DNA of 64,000 nucleotides from Pelagibacterium lentulum. Its GTDB lineage: Bacteria > Pseudomonadota > Alphaproteobacteria > Rhizobiales > Devosiaceae. Of this stretch, positions 17,452 through 27,116 are shown piece after piece. How positions within the stretch are numbered: position 1 is the stretch's first letter; every line of letters begins with the position of its first letter. Where the stretch lies: NCBI RefSeq assembly GCF_003992625.1, contig NZ_RZMW01000044.1:2172-66171 (forward strand), written 5' to 3'. The translations under genes were made by a program, and so were the position numbers. The notes below the pieces were generated by a model, which was given only the letters and a program-made list of their open reading frames with translations, was not told where the DNA came from and made no database searches.

Positions 17452-17874
17452 TCAGACAACGCGCCGGCCCTCCGCATCGATGATCACTTCGCCGTCCTCC
17501 TTGGTGAACGGCCCAATATCGGGGTTGGGCAGAATGTCGAGCACCAGTTCTGATGGGCGGCATTGGCGCACGCCCTTGTCCGTCACGACAAATGGCCGGT
17601 TGATGAGAATGGGATATTCCAGCATGGCGTCGATGAGCCGTTCGTCTGAGACGTTCTCATCATCCAGGCCAAGGTCTTTGTAGGGAGCTTCCTTGGTTCG
17701 CATGGCCTTGCGCACCGGCAGTCCTGATTTTTCAATCAGAGCGACCAGTGTTTCTCTGCTTGGCGGCGTCTTGAGATATTCGATGATTTCGGGCTCTTCG
17801 CCCGACTGGCGGATCATGGCGAGGGTGTTGCGGGAGGTGCCGCAAAGCGGATTATGATAGATGGTAATGGTCAT
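17452..17874 (-). CDS. arsC: Arsenate reductase, glutaredoxin-dependent type
   Basis: A 140-residue ArsC of the plasmid R773 class. The active-site loop HNPLCGTSR puts the catalytic Cys at residue 11, and an LINRPFVV segment supplies an arsenate-binding Arg. It reduces arsenate to arsenite using glutathione and glutaredoxin, feeding the Acr3 pump. Its ATG overlaps the acr3 stop (TAATG), showing tight translational coupling. A second, unrelated arsenate reductase is encoded three genes upstream in the same operon. Confidence 0.93.
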   Translation of the reverse strand: MTITIYHNPLCGTSRNTLAMIRQSGEEPEIIEYLKTPPSRETLVALIEKSGLPVRKAMRTKEAPYKDLGLDDENVSDERLIDAMLEYPILINRPFVVTDKGVRQCRPSELVLDILPNPDIGPFTKEDGEVIIDAEGRRVV

Positions 17875-18944
17875 TATTCTTCCGCGAAATGGTGGCGATT
17901 ACGATTGGCGAAGGCAACGAGCGACAGCATGACGGGCACTTCCACAAGGACGCCGACGACTGTTGCTAGCGCTGCGCCGGAATTAAGTCCGAACAGAGAG
18001 ATGGCGACAGCCACAGCCAGTTCAAAGAAATTGGAGGTCCCAATCATGGCGCAGGGTGCTGCCACTTTGAACGGAACACGCCATTTCCATGCCGCCCAGA
18101 ACGCGATGCCGAAAATGCCGTAAGACTGAATGAGCAGCGGTATGGCAATCAGCACAATCACCAGCGGATTGTCGATGATCGTCTGGCCCTGAAAACCAAA
18201 CAGCAAGACAACCGTGGCCAACAACCCCAGAACCGAGAACGGCTTGATCTTTCCGTTGAAGGAAGCCAGTTCGTCCTCGGCGCGTGCGCCGGAACGCCTG
18301 GTGATTATCTGTCTGGTGACGATACCGGCAATGAGCGGGACGATCACGTAGAGTCCAACCGAGAGCAGCAGGGTTCCCCAGGGCACGGTCAACTCGGTCA
18401 GCCCCAACAGCAGCGCCACAATGGGCGCAAAAGCAAAGACCATAATCACGTCATTGACTGACACCTGAACCAGCGTATAGGCCGGGTCGCCCTTGGTCAG
18501 TTGCGACCAGACAAACACCATTGCTGTGCAGGGGGCCGCGCCGAGGATGATCAGGCCAGCGATATATTGCTGGGCATCGGCAGGGTCGATAAGCGGCGCA
18601 AATATGAAATTGAAGAAAAGGACAGCCAGCAATGCCATGGTGAAAGGCTTGATGAGCCAGTTCACCGCCAGTGTTATGATAAGGCCCTTGGGCTGCTTGC
18701 CGACCTGACCGATGGCCGTGAAATCGACGGCAACCATCATGGGATAGACCATCGCCCAGATCAGGATCGCGACGACAAAATTGACCGAGGCGTACTCAAA
18801 TGACGCAAGTGTCTCAAACAGACCCGGCACGAGGTTGCCCAGCGCAATTCCCGCAACAATACACCCGGCCACCCAAACCGAGAGCCATTTTTCAAAAAAG
18901 CCGATGCCGCCCGCTGGTGCGGGTTGAGCAATATCTTGTGACAT
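17874..18944 (-). CDS. acr3: Arsenite efflux permease Acr3
   Basis: A 356-residue membrane protein with about ten helices, of the Acr3 (ArsB-unrelated) arsenite exporter family. The helix-4 motif with the essential Cys is visible as [13 protein letters not shown] (about residues 135-147), and [18 protein letters not shown] lies in a later helix. It exports arsenite made by the two reductases. It starts 9 bases after the upstream arsC gene and overlaps the downstream one by a base. Confidence 0.93.
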   Translation of the reverse strand: MSQDIAQPAPAGGIGFFEKWLSVWVAGCIVAGIALGNLVPGLFETLASFEYASVNFVVAILIWAMVYPMMVAVDFTAIGQVGKQPKGLIITLAVNWLIKPFTMALLAVLFFNFIFAPLIDPADAQQYIAGLIILGAAPCTAMVFVWSQLTKGDPAYTLVQVSVNDVIMVFAFAPIVALLLGLTELTVPWGTLLLSVGLYVIVPLIAGIVTRQIITRRSGARAEDELASFNGKIKPFSVLGLLATVVLLFGFQGQTIIDNPLVIVLIAIPLLIQSYGIFGIAFWAAWKWRVPFKVAAPCAMIGTSNFFELAVAVAISLFGLNSGAALATVVGVLVEVPVMLSLVAFANRNRHHFAEE

Positions 18945-18953
18945 GATGAATCT

Positions 18954-19454
18954 CTAATCCCTGGTCTGGCCAATTTCGTCGAGATGTGATTTGAGCGCCG
19001 TGCGATCGAGGCTCGCAAGAGGCAGATTGACAAGCATCGCAATGCGATTGCTGAGCCGCCGCGCAGCCTCGGCAAAGGCAAAGCGCTTTTCATCTTCCGA
19101 ACCTTGTGCAGCAGCGGGATCGGGAATACCCCAATGGGCAGTCATCGGGTGACCCGGCCAGATGGGGCAAGTTTCCTCCGCCGCGCTGTCGCAAACTGTA
19201 AAGATGAAATCGAATTTGGGCGCATCGGGCCTGCCGAATTCGTCCCAGCTTTTCGAGCGGGCAAAACCTGTATCGATATTAAGGCTCTTGAGCAGATCGA
19301 GCGTAAAAGGATGCACCTCGCCCTTGGGCTGACTTCCCGCCGAATAGGCTTTGAAGCGTCCCTTGCCATCGCGATTGAGCAAAGCCTCGGCGATAACCGA
19401 ACGGGCGGAATTTCCGGTACACAGAAACAGGACATTATAGGGCGTGTCAGTCAC
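18954..19454 (-). CDS. Arsenate reductase, low-molecular-weight phosphatase type
   Basis: A 166-residue protein of the LMW protein-tyrosine-phosphatase fold. The P-loop VLFLCTGNSARS supplies the catalytic Cys and Arg (CX5R); further Cys in FTVCDSAAEETCPIWPG fit the reduction cascade of ArsC in this class, usually thioredoxin-dependent. I chose the GTG at 19454, which overlaps the arsR stop by a few bases; the frame is open further upstream inside arsR, but family proteins start just before TPYNVLFLC. Having this and the glutaredoxin-type ArsC in one operon is redundant by reaction but independent by electron donor. Confidence 0.88.
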   Translation of the reverse strand: MTDTPYNVLFLCTGNSARSVIAEALLNRDGKGRFKAYSAGSQPKGEVHPFTLDLLKSLNIDTGFARSKSWDEFGRPDAPKFDFIFTVCDSAAEETCPIWPGHPMTAHWGIPDPAAAQGSEDEKRFAFAEAARRLSNRIAMLVNLPLASLDRTALKSHLDEIGQTRD

Positions 19455-19803
19455 AGCAAGCCTCAGCGCTTTGTTGGAGACAGGCAAGATTGTTGACAAG
19501 CGGCGTGCAGATTTCGGCGCGTCCGCCGCAGCAATCTTCAAGCAGGAAGGCGATGAGGTCTCCGGCTGCCTTGTAGCTGGCGCGATAGATGATAGAGCGG
19601 CCGTCGCGCTTGCTTTCGATCAGGTCGGCACGGGCAAGCGCAGCCAGATGGCTTGAAATTGTGTTCTGTCGGCCATCAACCTGCTCGGCGATGGTTCCTG
19701 CCGCCATGCCTTCTGGGCCGGCCTTTATAAGCAGCCGGAAAATGGCAAGGCGGGTTTCCTGACTGAGGGCCGCGAAGGCTTCGAGTGCTGCATTTGTATC
19801 CAT
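19447..19803 (-). CDS. arsR: ArsR arsenite-responsive repressor
   Basis: A 118-residue ArsR/SmtB winged-helix repressor (HTH around residues 33-65: GTIAEQVDGRQNTISSHLAAL). The likely arsenite site is C-terminal, Cys91-Cys92 with Cys99 (CCGGRAEIC), similar to but one residue longer in spacing than the C-terminal site of Acidithiobacillus ArsR; another CC ends the protein. The ATG at 19803 is chosen because family proteins begin there; the frame extends 14 codons upstream. Its start codon lies inside a perfect palindrome. Confidence 0.9.
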   Translation of the reverse strand: MDTNAALEAFAALSQETRLAIFRLLIKAGPEGMAAGTIAEQVDGRQNTISSHLAALARADLIESKRDGRSIIYRASYKAAGDLIAFLLEDCCGGRAEICTPLVNNLACLQQSAEACCD

Positions 19804-19826
19804 ATATCGAGAAGTATCGATATATG
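19801..19826. promoter_or_regulatory. ArsR operator overlapping the arsR start codon
   Basis: CATATATCGA, spacer GAAGTA, TCGATATATG: perfect 10-bp arms. The first three bases are the arsR start codon on the minus strand, so bound repressor would cover both promoter-proximal and initiation sequences. Confidence 0.75.
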
Positions 19827-19908
19827 AGGCGAGGGTCAAGTGCATTTGAGAGGGTTAGAGTAAAGCTGCTATGCAATGAAAAGCAGATTTGCTCCAAGTA
19901 ACGAAAAA

Positions 19909-20895
19909 TCAGAGCTTTACAGGGGACCCGATGCGTATGCTTTCGTCGGCGGCAAGGCATATGTGCAGCGAGGCTACCGCGTCCTGCATGTGGCGGGCAA
20001 GGTCGAGGTTTTCCGAAATCGCCCTGTGCATATAGGCCTGCTGGCGCACACAAAGCGCATCGCGATCAAGGTGAAGCTGGCCGGGCAGGATTTCATCTTC
20101 TCCGCTCAGATGATGAATATGAAGTTCGTCGCCATTGCCTGAATCTACAATGGAAACAGAGCCTTGCGGGGTGACAACATCCTTGATGGTCTCGCCTAGG
20201 CGCGAGATCATCGGTCCCCATCCTGTCTCGAACCATCCGACCGAACCGTCCTCGAAAAGCACCTGCAACTGCCCGTAATTGTTCATATCCGGCGCGATCT
20301 CATTGGTTAGTCGCGCGCCGATCCCGCGAACCTCAATCGGCTTTGCATCCGTGATCTGGCACATCGCATCAAGATAATGCACACCGCAATCGACAAGGGG
20401 AGAAATGGTCTCCATCAATGCCTTGTGAACCGCCCAACCGGCACCTTGCGATTGCTGGTTCAGCGCGATGCGGAAGACATGCGGGCCACCAAAGTCACGG
20501 GCTTTTACAATGAGTTGCTGCCAGAGCGGATGATAGCGCAAGATATAGCCGACAAGCAGTTTCTTCCCGAGACGGCTTGCCGTTTCGACCACCCGTTCGG
20601 CGTCGGCGACATTGGTTGCCAGAGGCTTTTCGACAAACACATGTGCGCCAGCTTCCATTGCCTTGATGGCGAAGGCCGCATGGGTTTCCGAATAGGTACT
20701 AATGGAAACCAGATCGGGTTTGGTCGAAGCCAGTGCGTCATCGAAATTCATCCAGTGCGGCAACGCTGAAAATTCGGCAGGAACCGAACTACGGTTGCGT
20801 GTTACAACGCCCGCAATCTCGAAATCGGGGCTATCGCGATAGGCGCGCGCATGCGAACAGCCCATTGTGCCAAGTCCTGCAACGAGAACACGCAT
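19909..20895 (-). CDS. Gfo/Idh/MocA family oxidoreductase
   Basis: A 328-residue NAD(P)-dependent sugar-type dehydrogenase. The Rossmann fold starts RVLVAGLGTMG (residues 2-12), and the family EKP motif is at VFVEKPLATN near residue 90; the C-terminal beta-sheet domain with GVHYLDAMCQ carries the usual His. Members oxidise sugars, inositols or sugar-like substrates. The ATG at 20895 lies 4 bases after the ABC ATPase stop, so it is the distal gene of the mlrC arm of the divergent uptake locus. The substrate is unknown but is presumably a sugar moiety released from the imported compound. Confidence 0.85.
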   Translation of the reverse strand: MRVLVAGLGTMGCSHARAYRDSPDFEIAGVVTRNRSSVPAEFSALPHWMNFDDALASTKPDLVSISTYSETHAAFAIKAMEAGAHVFVEKPLATNVADAERVVETASRLGKKLLVGYILRYHPLWQQLIVKARDFGGPHVFRIALNQQSQGAGWAVHKALMETISPLVDCGVHYLDAMCQITDAKPIEVRGIGARLTNEIAPDMNNYGQLQVLFEDGSVGWFETGWGPMISRLGETIKDVVTPQGSVSIVDSGNGDELHIHHLSGEDEILPGQLHLDRDALCVRQQAYMHRAISENLDLARHMQDAVASLHICLAADESIRIGSPVKL

Positions 20896-20899
20896 GGCG

Positions 20900-22738
20900 T
20901 TACGCAGCCTCCTCTTCCAATCGCACCATATGGCCGGGTGAGACTTCCCGATATGTGCGGGCGGGAGGCTCATAACCAACCAGCCGGATCGGGCTCATGA
21001 TCTCGTCATTGCTGATCGGGCGGCGCAAGGCACGCCGGGCTGGATCGGGAACCGGCACAGCCGCCATCAGCTTTTTGGTATAGGGATGTTGGGGATTGGC
21101 AAATATCGCCTCGCGGGGCCCGATCTCGACAATCTCGCCCAGCAGCATCACCGCAACGCGATGGCTCACACGCTCCACAACAGCCATATCGTGGGAGATA
21201 AAGAGGTAAGAAAGCCCCAGTCGCTCCTGCAGATCGAGCAGAAGATTGACCACCTGGGCCTTGATTGAAACGTCGAGCGCGGAAACCGACTCGTCGGCAA
21301 TAATGACTTTGGGATCGAGCGTTAAAGCGCGGGCAATTGATATGCGCTGGCGCTGGCCACCGGAAAATTCATGCGGATAGCGCTTGAGCATATCCGCGCT
21401 CAGGCCCACCTGTTCGATCAGTTCAGCCGCTTTCGCCCTTGCTTCTTTGCGTGTGCCGAGCTTGTGAACGATGAACGGCTCCATCAGCGCTTCGGCAATG
21501 GTCATGCGCGGATTCAGGCTCGCAAAGGGGTCCTGGAAAATCATCTGGATCGAACGGCGCAACTGGTTCAATTCGCTTCGTGTCACCGCATGCACATTCT
21601 GGCCGTTGACCGCAATTTCACCGCTCTCGGTATCGGTCAGCCGCATGATCGAACGGCCGATCGTGGATTTGCCGCACCCCGACTCCCCGACAAGCGAGAG
21701 TGTCTCGCCCTTGAAAAGGTCAAAGGAAACATTCTCGACTGCATGGACGGCACCGGTGCGACGACCGAACCAGCCCTTGTTGATCCCATAGCGCGTCACA
21801 AGGTTACGGACGGATAGAACAGGCTTTCCGGCCTCAACCTTTGTCGCGAGCGGCACTTCAGCACCGGGAATGCCGGTTTCCTTGTCAACGATACCAAAGC
21901 GCAAAGGATCGGGCTGGCCAATCATTGAGCCCATGCGCGGCACGGCGGCAAGCAATGCGCGTGTATAGGGGTGCGCGCCTTTGGTGAAAATGTCGGCGGT
22001 GGTGCCAGTTTCGACGGCCTCACCCTGATACATAACGATGGTACGGTCTGCGATTTCCGCCACAACGCCCATATCGTGCGTGATAAAGAGGACGGACATG
22101 CCTTCCTCTTCCTGCAAGGTCTTGATGAGATCGAGGATCTGGCCCTGAATAGTGACATCCAGCGCTGTGGTCGGCTCATCAGCAATCAGCAGTTTGGGGC
22201 GGCTCGCCAGCGCCATGGCAATCATGACGCGCTGTCGCATGCCGCCGGAGAACTGGTGCGGATATTCGCGGAGGCGCTGGGCGGCGTTGGGAATACGCAC
22301 CTTCTCTAAAAGCCGGATGGTTTCCTCCTGCGCCTCTTTGGCTGACATGGGCTTGTGGCATGTCAAAGCCTCGGAGATCTGCCGCCCGACGGTGAAAACC
22401 GGATTGAGGCTGGTCATTGGCTCCTGAAAGATCATTGCAACATCGCGTCCACGAACCTTGCGCATCTCGGTGTCTTCGAGCGCCAGCAGGTCGCGGCCGT
22501 CGAGCGTGATCCGGCCTGAAATTCGGCTAGAGGTTTTCGGCAGGAGCCGCATCACCGAAAGTGATGTGACACTTTTGCCCGAGCCCGATTCCCCGACGAT
22601 AGCGACGGTTTCTCCGGGCATCACATCGAAGGAAATGCCCCTCACGACCGTCTTCCATTCCCCTTCACTCAGAAACGAGGTCGTGAGATTGCGCACGGAA
22701 AGAACCGCTGCTGCGTTGGTTTCGGAAGTCGGCGTCAT
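20900..22738 (-). CDS. Dipeptide-type ABC transporter ATPase, DppD-DppF fusion
   Basis: A 612-residue protein with two complete ABC ATPase halves. First half: Walker A GESGSGKS, signature FSGGMRQR, Walker [13 protein letters not shown]. Second half: [28 protein letters not shown] (Ser replaces the usual Pro after the Glu). Each half ends in the oligopeptide-transporter C-terminal region ([15 protein letters not shown] and [15 protein letters not shown]). It would energise the permeases encoded at 27.1-28.9 kb on the opposite strand, since no other permease is adjacent. It lies 21 bases downstream of mlrC. Confidence 0.92.
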   Translation of the reverse strand: MTPTSETNAAAVLSVRNLTTSFLSEGEWKTVVRGISFDVMPGETVAIVGESGSGKSVTSLSVMRLLPKTSSRISGRITLDGRDLLALEDTEMRKVRGRDVAMIFQEPMTSLNPVFTVGRQISEALTCHKPMSAKEAQEETIRLLEKVRIPNAAQRLREYPHQFSGGMRQRVMIAMALASRPKLLIADEPTTALDVTIQGQILDLIKTLQEEEGMSVLFITHDMGVVAEIADRTIVMYQGEAVETGTTADIFTKGAHPYTRALLAAVPRMGSMIGQPDPLRFGIVDKETGIPGAEVPLATKVEAGKPVLSVRNLVTRYGINKGWFGRRTGAVHAVENVSFDLFKGETLSLVGESGCGKSTIGRSIMRLTDTESGEIAVNGQNVHAVTRSELNQLRRSIQMIFQDPFASLNPRMTIAEALMEPFIVHKLGTRKEARAKAAELIEQVGLSADMLKRYPHEFSGGQRQRISIARALTLDPKVIIADESVSALDVSIKAQVVNLLLDLQERLGLSYLFISHDMAVVERVSHRVAVMLLGEIVEIGPREAIFANPQHPYTKKLMAAVPVPDPARRALRRPISNDEIMSPIRLVGYEPPARTYREVSPGHMVRLEEEAA

Positions 22739-22759
22739 CTTTGGCGCTCCTTGATCCGT

Positions 22760-24205
22760 TTAGCTGTTTTGTTCGGCGCGTGCCGAAACGAAGGCTTTTG
22801 GCGTGAACTCGAAACCCTTGTCCCAAGGATAAGTCGGGTGCGGCTTGTGCCTGCGCTCTAGGCGCTCAATAAACTGGTCGACTACCCCCGTTGACAGCAC
22901 CATAAGGCTGGGATTGGCAATCGGGGCCAACTCGGGCGAAAGATAGCCCGATTTAACCGCGATGATTTTAGCCGTCATGGGATCAAGACCGAGCGAGGTG
23001 AAATCCGCGATATTGTGGAAGGGACGACGGCGGGCTGTCACAACAAGGTCGATGCCACCAATACGCAAAACGGCTTGGCGTTCCACCGGGTCGGTAGCGT
23101 CGGAAACGAAGATCACTTCAAAAGCCCCTGTGAAGGGGACGCTGCCCTCGGTATCGAGTGAGGCGCCGACCGTAAGGTCCAGCCGGGCACCGGCACCGGC
23201 TTCATAAGCGGCATCGGTTGCTTTGCGATCTGCGATCCCTGCGAAAATGGTGCCGGTCGCTCCAGCTTTTACAAGCGCTGCAAAAAGTTCTGCTCGGTCA
23301 CCAACACCGCCGCCGGTCGGGTTGTCGCCAGATTCAGCCAGAACGACCGGTCCCGTCTTGCTGGCGATAGCTTTGGCAACGAAATCCTCGATGGAGCCGG
23401 TTTCCGGCCCGAAGACGAAGGCATCGCGGACATCCCAATAGGCTTGGGCCATGGCCTTGGCCTCGGCTTCGAGCATGGCTCTGTCGGTGCCTGTCATTAT
23501 CGCTGCGGCCGTTGCGCGCGGCTCATCGGCCCAGACATAGCCGACATTGAGGGATGCGTCCCAGATGCCGGGCTTTCCATCTATAGTGGCCAGCCGGGCG
23601 TAAAGGCTTTTTGCTGGCTCATCGACGGTGCTGGTACGTTCGCCCGGCAGCAGTACCGGAACCGGTGCCCAGACCACATGCGGGATTTCGCCGGTTTGAA
23701 GTGCCTTGACAAGCATGGAAACCGCGCGGCGCATGGTTTCTTCTACATCGATATGGGGCGCGGTGCGATAGGTGGAATAAATATCGATATTGTCGATGAT
23801 GCGCTGGGACAGATTGCCGTGCAGGTCATAGCTGGTCGAAATGATGCAATCGGGGCCAACGACATCGCGCGCAGATGCTATCCAGTCGCCCTCTGCATCG
23901 TGCATGCCCTCGACATTCATTGCGCCATGCATGGCCAGATACAGACCGTCAAGCGAGCCAAACTCCTTGAGCCGGATCAGAAATTCGGACTTGAAAGCCT
24001 CATAGGTCTCGCGCGCAACCGGTCCACCGGCAATTGTCCGGGCATGAATGGTTGGGAGAAAGGTCGCATCGTAATCCTTGAGAGAAGCAAAGTAGGGCGC
24101 CTCGGCAAGCCCTTCGCCGCGCACCACGCGGAAATCTTCAGCGCGATTGAGCACCGGATTATAGGTACTGCACTCGATATGGATACCACCGACGGCGATG
24201 CGCAT
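22760..24205 (-). CDS. mlrC: M81 (MlrC/microcystinase C) family metallopeptidase
   Basis: A 481-residue cytoplasmic protein of the MlrC family, named for the enzyme that finishes linearised microcystin breakdown. The N-terminus GGIHIECSTYNP, the block LYLAMHGAMNVEGMHDAEGD (metal-binding Asp/His region), and the segments STYRTAPHIDVEET and ESGDNPTGGGVGD are family hallmarks. Most members sit, as here, beside dipeptide-type ABC transporters and probably hydrolyse unusual amide or peptide bonds. It lies 15 bases downstream of the ROK regulator gene. Confidence 0.88.
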   Translation of the reverse strand: MRIAVGGIHIECSTYNPVLNRAEDFRVVRGEGLAEAPYFASLKDYDATFLPTIHARTIAGGPVARETYEAFKSEFLIRLKEFGSLDGLYLAMHGAMNVEGMHDAEGDWIASARDVVGPDCIISTSYDLHGNLSQRIIDNIDIYSTYRTAPHIDVEETMRRAVSMLVKALQTGEIPHVVWAPVPVLLPGERTSTVDEPAKSLYARLATIDGKPGIWDASLNVGYVWADEPRATAAAIMTGTDRAMLEAEAKAMAQAYWDVRDAFVFGPETGSIEDFVAKAIASKTGPVVLAESGDNPTGGGVGDRAELFAALVKAGATGTIFAGIADRKATDAAYEAGAGARLDLTVGASLDTEGSVPFTGAFEVIFVSDATDPVERQAVLRIGGIDLVVTARRRPFHNIADFTSLGLDPMTAKIIAVKSGYLSPELAPIANPSLMVLSTGVVDQFIERLERRHKPHPTYPWDKGFEFTPKAFVSARAEQNS

Positions 24206-24220
24206 TAAAAGTCTCCAATA

Positions 24221-25348
24221 CTAGATAAAGCCATGCAGGAAGGAGTGAGTGGCAACGCTGGCCGCGCCGACCGCCCAATCCGCATCCGCAACTTTGCGGA
24301 ACTGGATCGGGGTGACGCCGGAAAGGCGCGGGAGTACGTTTGCCTCAATGGCCTGCTGCATGACGGTAGAAAACAGGCCGTCAAATCGTTCTTCCCGATG
24401 GGTGACAAGCACCATCTGGGGGTCGTTGATCTGAATGATCTGGGAAATGGCAAGACCCAGGGCGCTGCCAGCACGATGCAGCAGACGGATTGCGACCGAT
24501 GACCCGGACGCTGCTGCACGTTCGATATCGTCGAGCGTCTCGGCCTTCAGGCCTTGGGCCCGCGCTGCGTCGAGAATGGCGATCATCGAGGCAACGGTGT
24601 CGAGGCAACCGGTTTTGCCGCAGCGGCAGGGCAGGCCATTGGGTTCAATCGTGCAATGGGCAATCTCGCCCGCGCCGCCATGCGCGCCACGATGCAACCT
24701 GTCATGCACGAAATGCGCAGCGCCAATACCCTTGCCCAGCCAGATCAGACTGAACGAGTGCATGTCGCGCGCTTCGCCGAACAACCGCTCGCTGACCGCA
24801 AGCGCTTTGGCGTCATTTTCTATGAAAGTTGGCAGATGGGTATGCTTGTGGATAATCTTTGCCAGCGGTACGTCCTGCCAGCCCAAAATCGTGGACTTGA
24901 TGCAATTTGCCTGCTCCTGATCCACAAGTCCCGAGAGGGTAACACCCATTCCGAGTACACGCTTTTGCGCGACCGCAGCGCCGCCAATCAGCTTCGGCAA
25001 ACAGTTGGCAATCGCCTGGGCGAATTCGTCAGGATCGGTGCTACGGGCGATATCGATGCGGTTGACAATTTCGCCTTTGAAATCGACCAGTGCAATGACT
25101 GCTGGGTCAGAAGCCATTGATACGCCTATGAAATAGGCGCCTTGCGGGTCGAGATCGAGAAGCGTTGATGGGCGCCCCTGTTTCTGGATCGTGCTGGTTT
25201 CGCGCAGCAGGTTCTTGTCGATCAATTCACGCGCCAGCCCGCTCATTGCAGCCTTGCTCAGCCCGATACGGGACACAAGTTCTGCGCGGGTGGTCGGGCC
25301 GGATGCGCTGATAAAGCGGAGGATTTGATAGTGCGTGAGTGTGAGCAT
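24221..25348 (-). CDS. ROK family transcriptional repressor (NagC/XylR-like)
   Basis: A 375-residue regulator with an N-terminal winged helix (about residues 5-60, RAELVSRIGLSKAAMSGLARELI) and a ROK sugar-kinase-like domain. The zinc motif CRCGKTGCLDT is intact at about 245. The ATP-binding DxGGT-like motif at the start of the ROK domain is degenerate, as expected for a regulator. The ATG at 25348 has GGAAGGGG about 5 bases before it; a TTG at 25399 would add 17 residues. It lies at the divergence point of the uptake locus, so it most likely represses both arms and responds to a sugar or amino-sugar. Confidence 0.88.
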   Translation of the reverse strand: MLTLTHYQILRFISASGPTTRAELVSRIGLSKAAMSGLARELIDKNLLRETSTIQKQGRPSTLLDLDPQGAYFIGVSMASDPAVIALVDFKGEIVNRIDIARSTDPDEFAQAIANCLPKLIGGAAVAQKRVLGMGVTLSGLVDQEQANCIKSTILGWQDVPLAKIIHKHTHLPTFIENDAKALAVSERLFGEARDMHSFSLIWLGKGIGAAHFVHDRLHRGAHGGAGEIAHCTIEPNGLPCRCGKTGCLDTVASMIAILDAARAQGLKAETLDDIERAAASGSSVAIRLLHRAGSALGLAISQIIQINDPQMVLVTHREERFDGLFSTVMQQAIEANVLPRLSGVTPIQFRKVADADWAVGAASVATHSFLHGFI

Positions 25349-25405
25349 CGGCCCCTTCCAGAATGGGTTGACATTATGTACGTCCAGTGAATTAATCAAG
25401 CTGAT

Positions 25406-25449
25406 TTAGTTCAGAAATTGTACTAAGTAGGGAACTTAAGTCTAAAGTT
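25406..25449. promoter_or_regulatory. Candidate ROK operators between the divergent arms
   Basis: Two imperfect dyads lie in the A/T-rich gap: TTAGT (25406-25410) with ACTAA (25422-25426), and AACTT (25433-25437) with AAGTT (25445-25449). They are 22-65 bases before the binding-protein start. Operators of NagC/XylR-type regulators are A/T-rich dyads of similar size, so these are reasonable but unproven sites. Confidence 0.4.
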
Positions 25450-25470
25450 TATCCAAAGAGGAGGCAGATC

Positions 25471-27009
25471 ATGCCATCATTGTCCATACTCAGAAAGAGT
25501 TTGTTGGCCAGCGTATTCGTTGGCGCCGCATCGCTTTCTGCTGCAGCAATCGCGCAGGAACTGACTGTCATGCAGAGCGAGGCGCCGCGCTCCATGGATC
25601 CGGGCGATCAGAGCGCGACCTTCACCAATGCCCTGCTTGCACCGGTTTATGAAGGGCTCGTGCTTCGTGCGCCCGATCTTTCGCTGGTGCCGGGTTTGGC
25701 TACCGAATGGGAGCCGAATGCAGATGGAATCGAATGGACCTTCACTCTGCGTGATGGTGTCGTTTTCCACGATGGCACACCGTTTGATGCCGACGCCGTG
25801 GTTTACAACTTCGAGCGTCACCTCGATACCGATCGCGGTCTTGCCGCTTCCGGTCGATTGCGCACCTTCCTTGAAGGCGTGGAAAAAGTCGACGACTACA
25901 CCGTCAAATTCACGCTCCAGGGGCCATATCCCGCGTTCCTGAACATCCTCACCACCAATGCGGGTCAGATCGTCAGCCCCACGGCGGATGCCGAAGGCAA
26001 TCTCGGCGCAGCATCGGTCGGCACCGGGCCGTTCCAGATGGCCGAATACCGCTCCGGCGAGTTCGTTCTGCAGGAAAAGTTTGCCGATTATTGGGGTGAC
26101 AATTCCCAAAGTGTTGAGGCGATCCGCTGGACATGGTCCTCCGAGCCTTCCGTGCTTTCGATGGCACTCCAGACTGGCGATGCCGACGTGATCAACCCGG
26201 TTCCGCCGGCATTCGCGCAGGTCATCGATGCCAATCCGGAGCTTGAGCTTCATGTGTCGGACGGTTCGGCCGTTTTCTGGGTTGCGCTTAATACCGAAGC
26301 CGAAGCGCTTTCGGATGTGCGCGTACGTCAGGCGCTGAACTTTGCCACTGACAGGGACGGCATCGTCAACGCGATAATGTCGGGTTACGCCACGCCGGCC
26401 AACTCGCCACTTGCAACCGTTTCGGAAGGTTACAACCCGGATTTGGACCCTTATCCGCTCGATCTCGATCGTGCGCGTGAGTTGCTCGAAGAAGCCGGCT
26501 ATGGCGATGGATTCTCCATGTCGGTCGTTGTTCAGGAACACGAGTCGCGCATCGGCGAAGTCCTGCAGGCCATGTGGGCGGAAATCGGTGTCGAACTCGA
26601 CGTGCGCCGCATGGAAAGCGGTGTCTGGTCGGCTGCCGCATTCGGCAACGTTGAGCAAAAGGCACAGGAAGGCGTGGATTCGGTCATCGCGTCCTGGTCT
26701 TCGGGCGTTAACGGTCCGGACCTGCAATTCCGTCCGCTTTATCACTCGTCCAGCTTTGCTCCTGGCAGCGCCAACCTTGGCTTCTACCACAGCGAGGAGT
26801 TCGATTCCTTGCTCGACGAAGCGGCAGCAACAGTCGATGTCGATGCTCGAAACGCAATCTATGGCCAGTTGCAGGAAATCGTCAACGAAGACGCTCCCCA
26901 CGTTCTGCTCTATGTCTCGCGGGACCTCTATGCGACTCGCGAGGGCGTGGAGAATGTATGGATGATTCCAGGCGGCCTGGTGCGCGTCGATACTGCAACC
27001 AAGCGGTAA
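25471..27009 (+). CDS. Dipeptide-type ABC transporter substrate-binding protein
   Basis: A 512-residue family-5 binding protein. A signal peptide spans about residues 1-28 (cut after AAAIA). The mature protein has the family pattern: TVMQSEAPRSMDPGDQ at the start, LAPVYEGL, the block LATEWEPNADGIEWTFTLRD, VKFTLQGPYPAFL, and VRQALNFATDRDGIV. AGAGGAGGC precedes the ATG. Family members bind di- and oligopeptides, nickel or glycosidic compounds. It is first in the plus-strand arm, followed by a hairpin before the permeases. Confidence 0.9.
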   Translation: MPSLSILRKSLLASVFVGAASLSAAAIAQELTVMQSEAPRSMDPGDQSATFTNALLAPVYEGLVLRAPDLSLVPGLATEWEPNADGIEWTFTLRDGVVFHDGTPFDADAVVYNFERHLDTDRGLAASGRLRTFLEGVEKVDDYTVKFTLQGPYPAFLNILTTNAGQIVSPTADAEGNLGAASVGTGPFQMAEYRSGEFVLQEKFADYWGDNSQSVEAIRWTWSSEPSVLSMALQTGDADVINPVPPAFAQVIDANPELELHVSDGSAVFWVALNTEAEALSDVRVRQALNFATDRDGIVNAIMSGYATPANSPLATVSEGYNPDLDPYPLDLDRARELLEEAGYGDGFSMSVVVQEHESRIGEVLQAMWAEIGVELDVRRMESGVWSAAAFGNVEQKAQEGVDSVIASWSSGVNGPDLQFRPLYHSSSFAPGSANLGFYHSEEFDSLLDEAAATVDVDARNAIYGQLQEIVNEDAPHVLLYVSRDLYATREGVENVWMIPGGLVRVDTATKR

Positions 27010-27022
27010 TTAACAATGAGAG

Positions 27023-27048
27023 CGGGCTGGCGGAAATCTGCCAGCCCG
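27023..27048 (+). terminator. Hairpin between binding protein and permease genes
   Basis: CGGGCTGGC (27023-27031) and GCCAGCCCG (27040-27048) form a 9-bp GC stem that can extend inward. It begins 14 bases after the stop of the binding-protein gene and lies about 70 bases before the permease start. It resembles the pstS-pstC hairpin in position and is probably an attenuator or 3'-end stabiliser. Confidence 0.6.
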
Positions 27049-27116
27049 TTCCGAAAGCGCTTTGCCCTGATCGGTTTCCGGTTCTGGGATAAAGACATGC
27101 TAAATTGAGGGCCTCA

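Noticed and set aside
25477-26901. Long (474-codon) minus-strand frame opposite the binding-protein gene
   Set aside because: It is the antisense of a clear family-5 binding protein; the translation is His/Arg/Cys-rich without domains.
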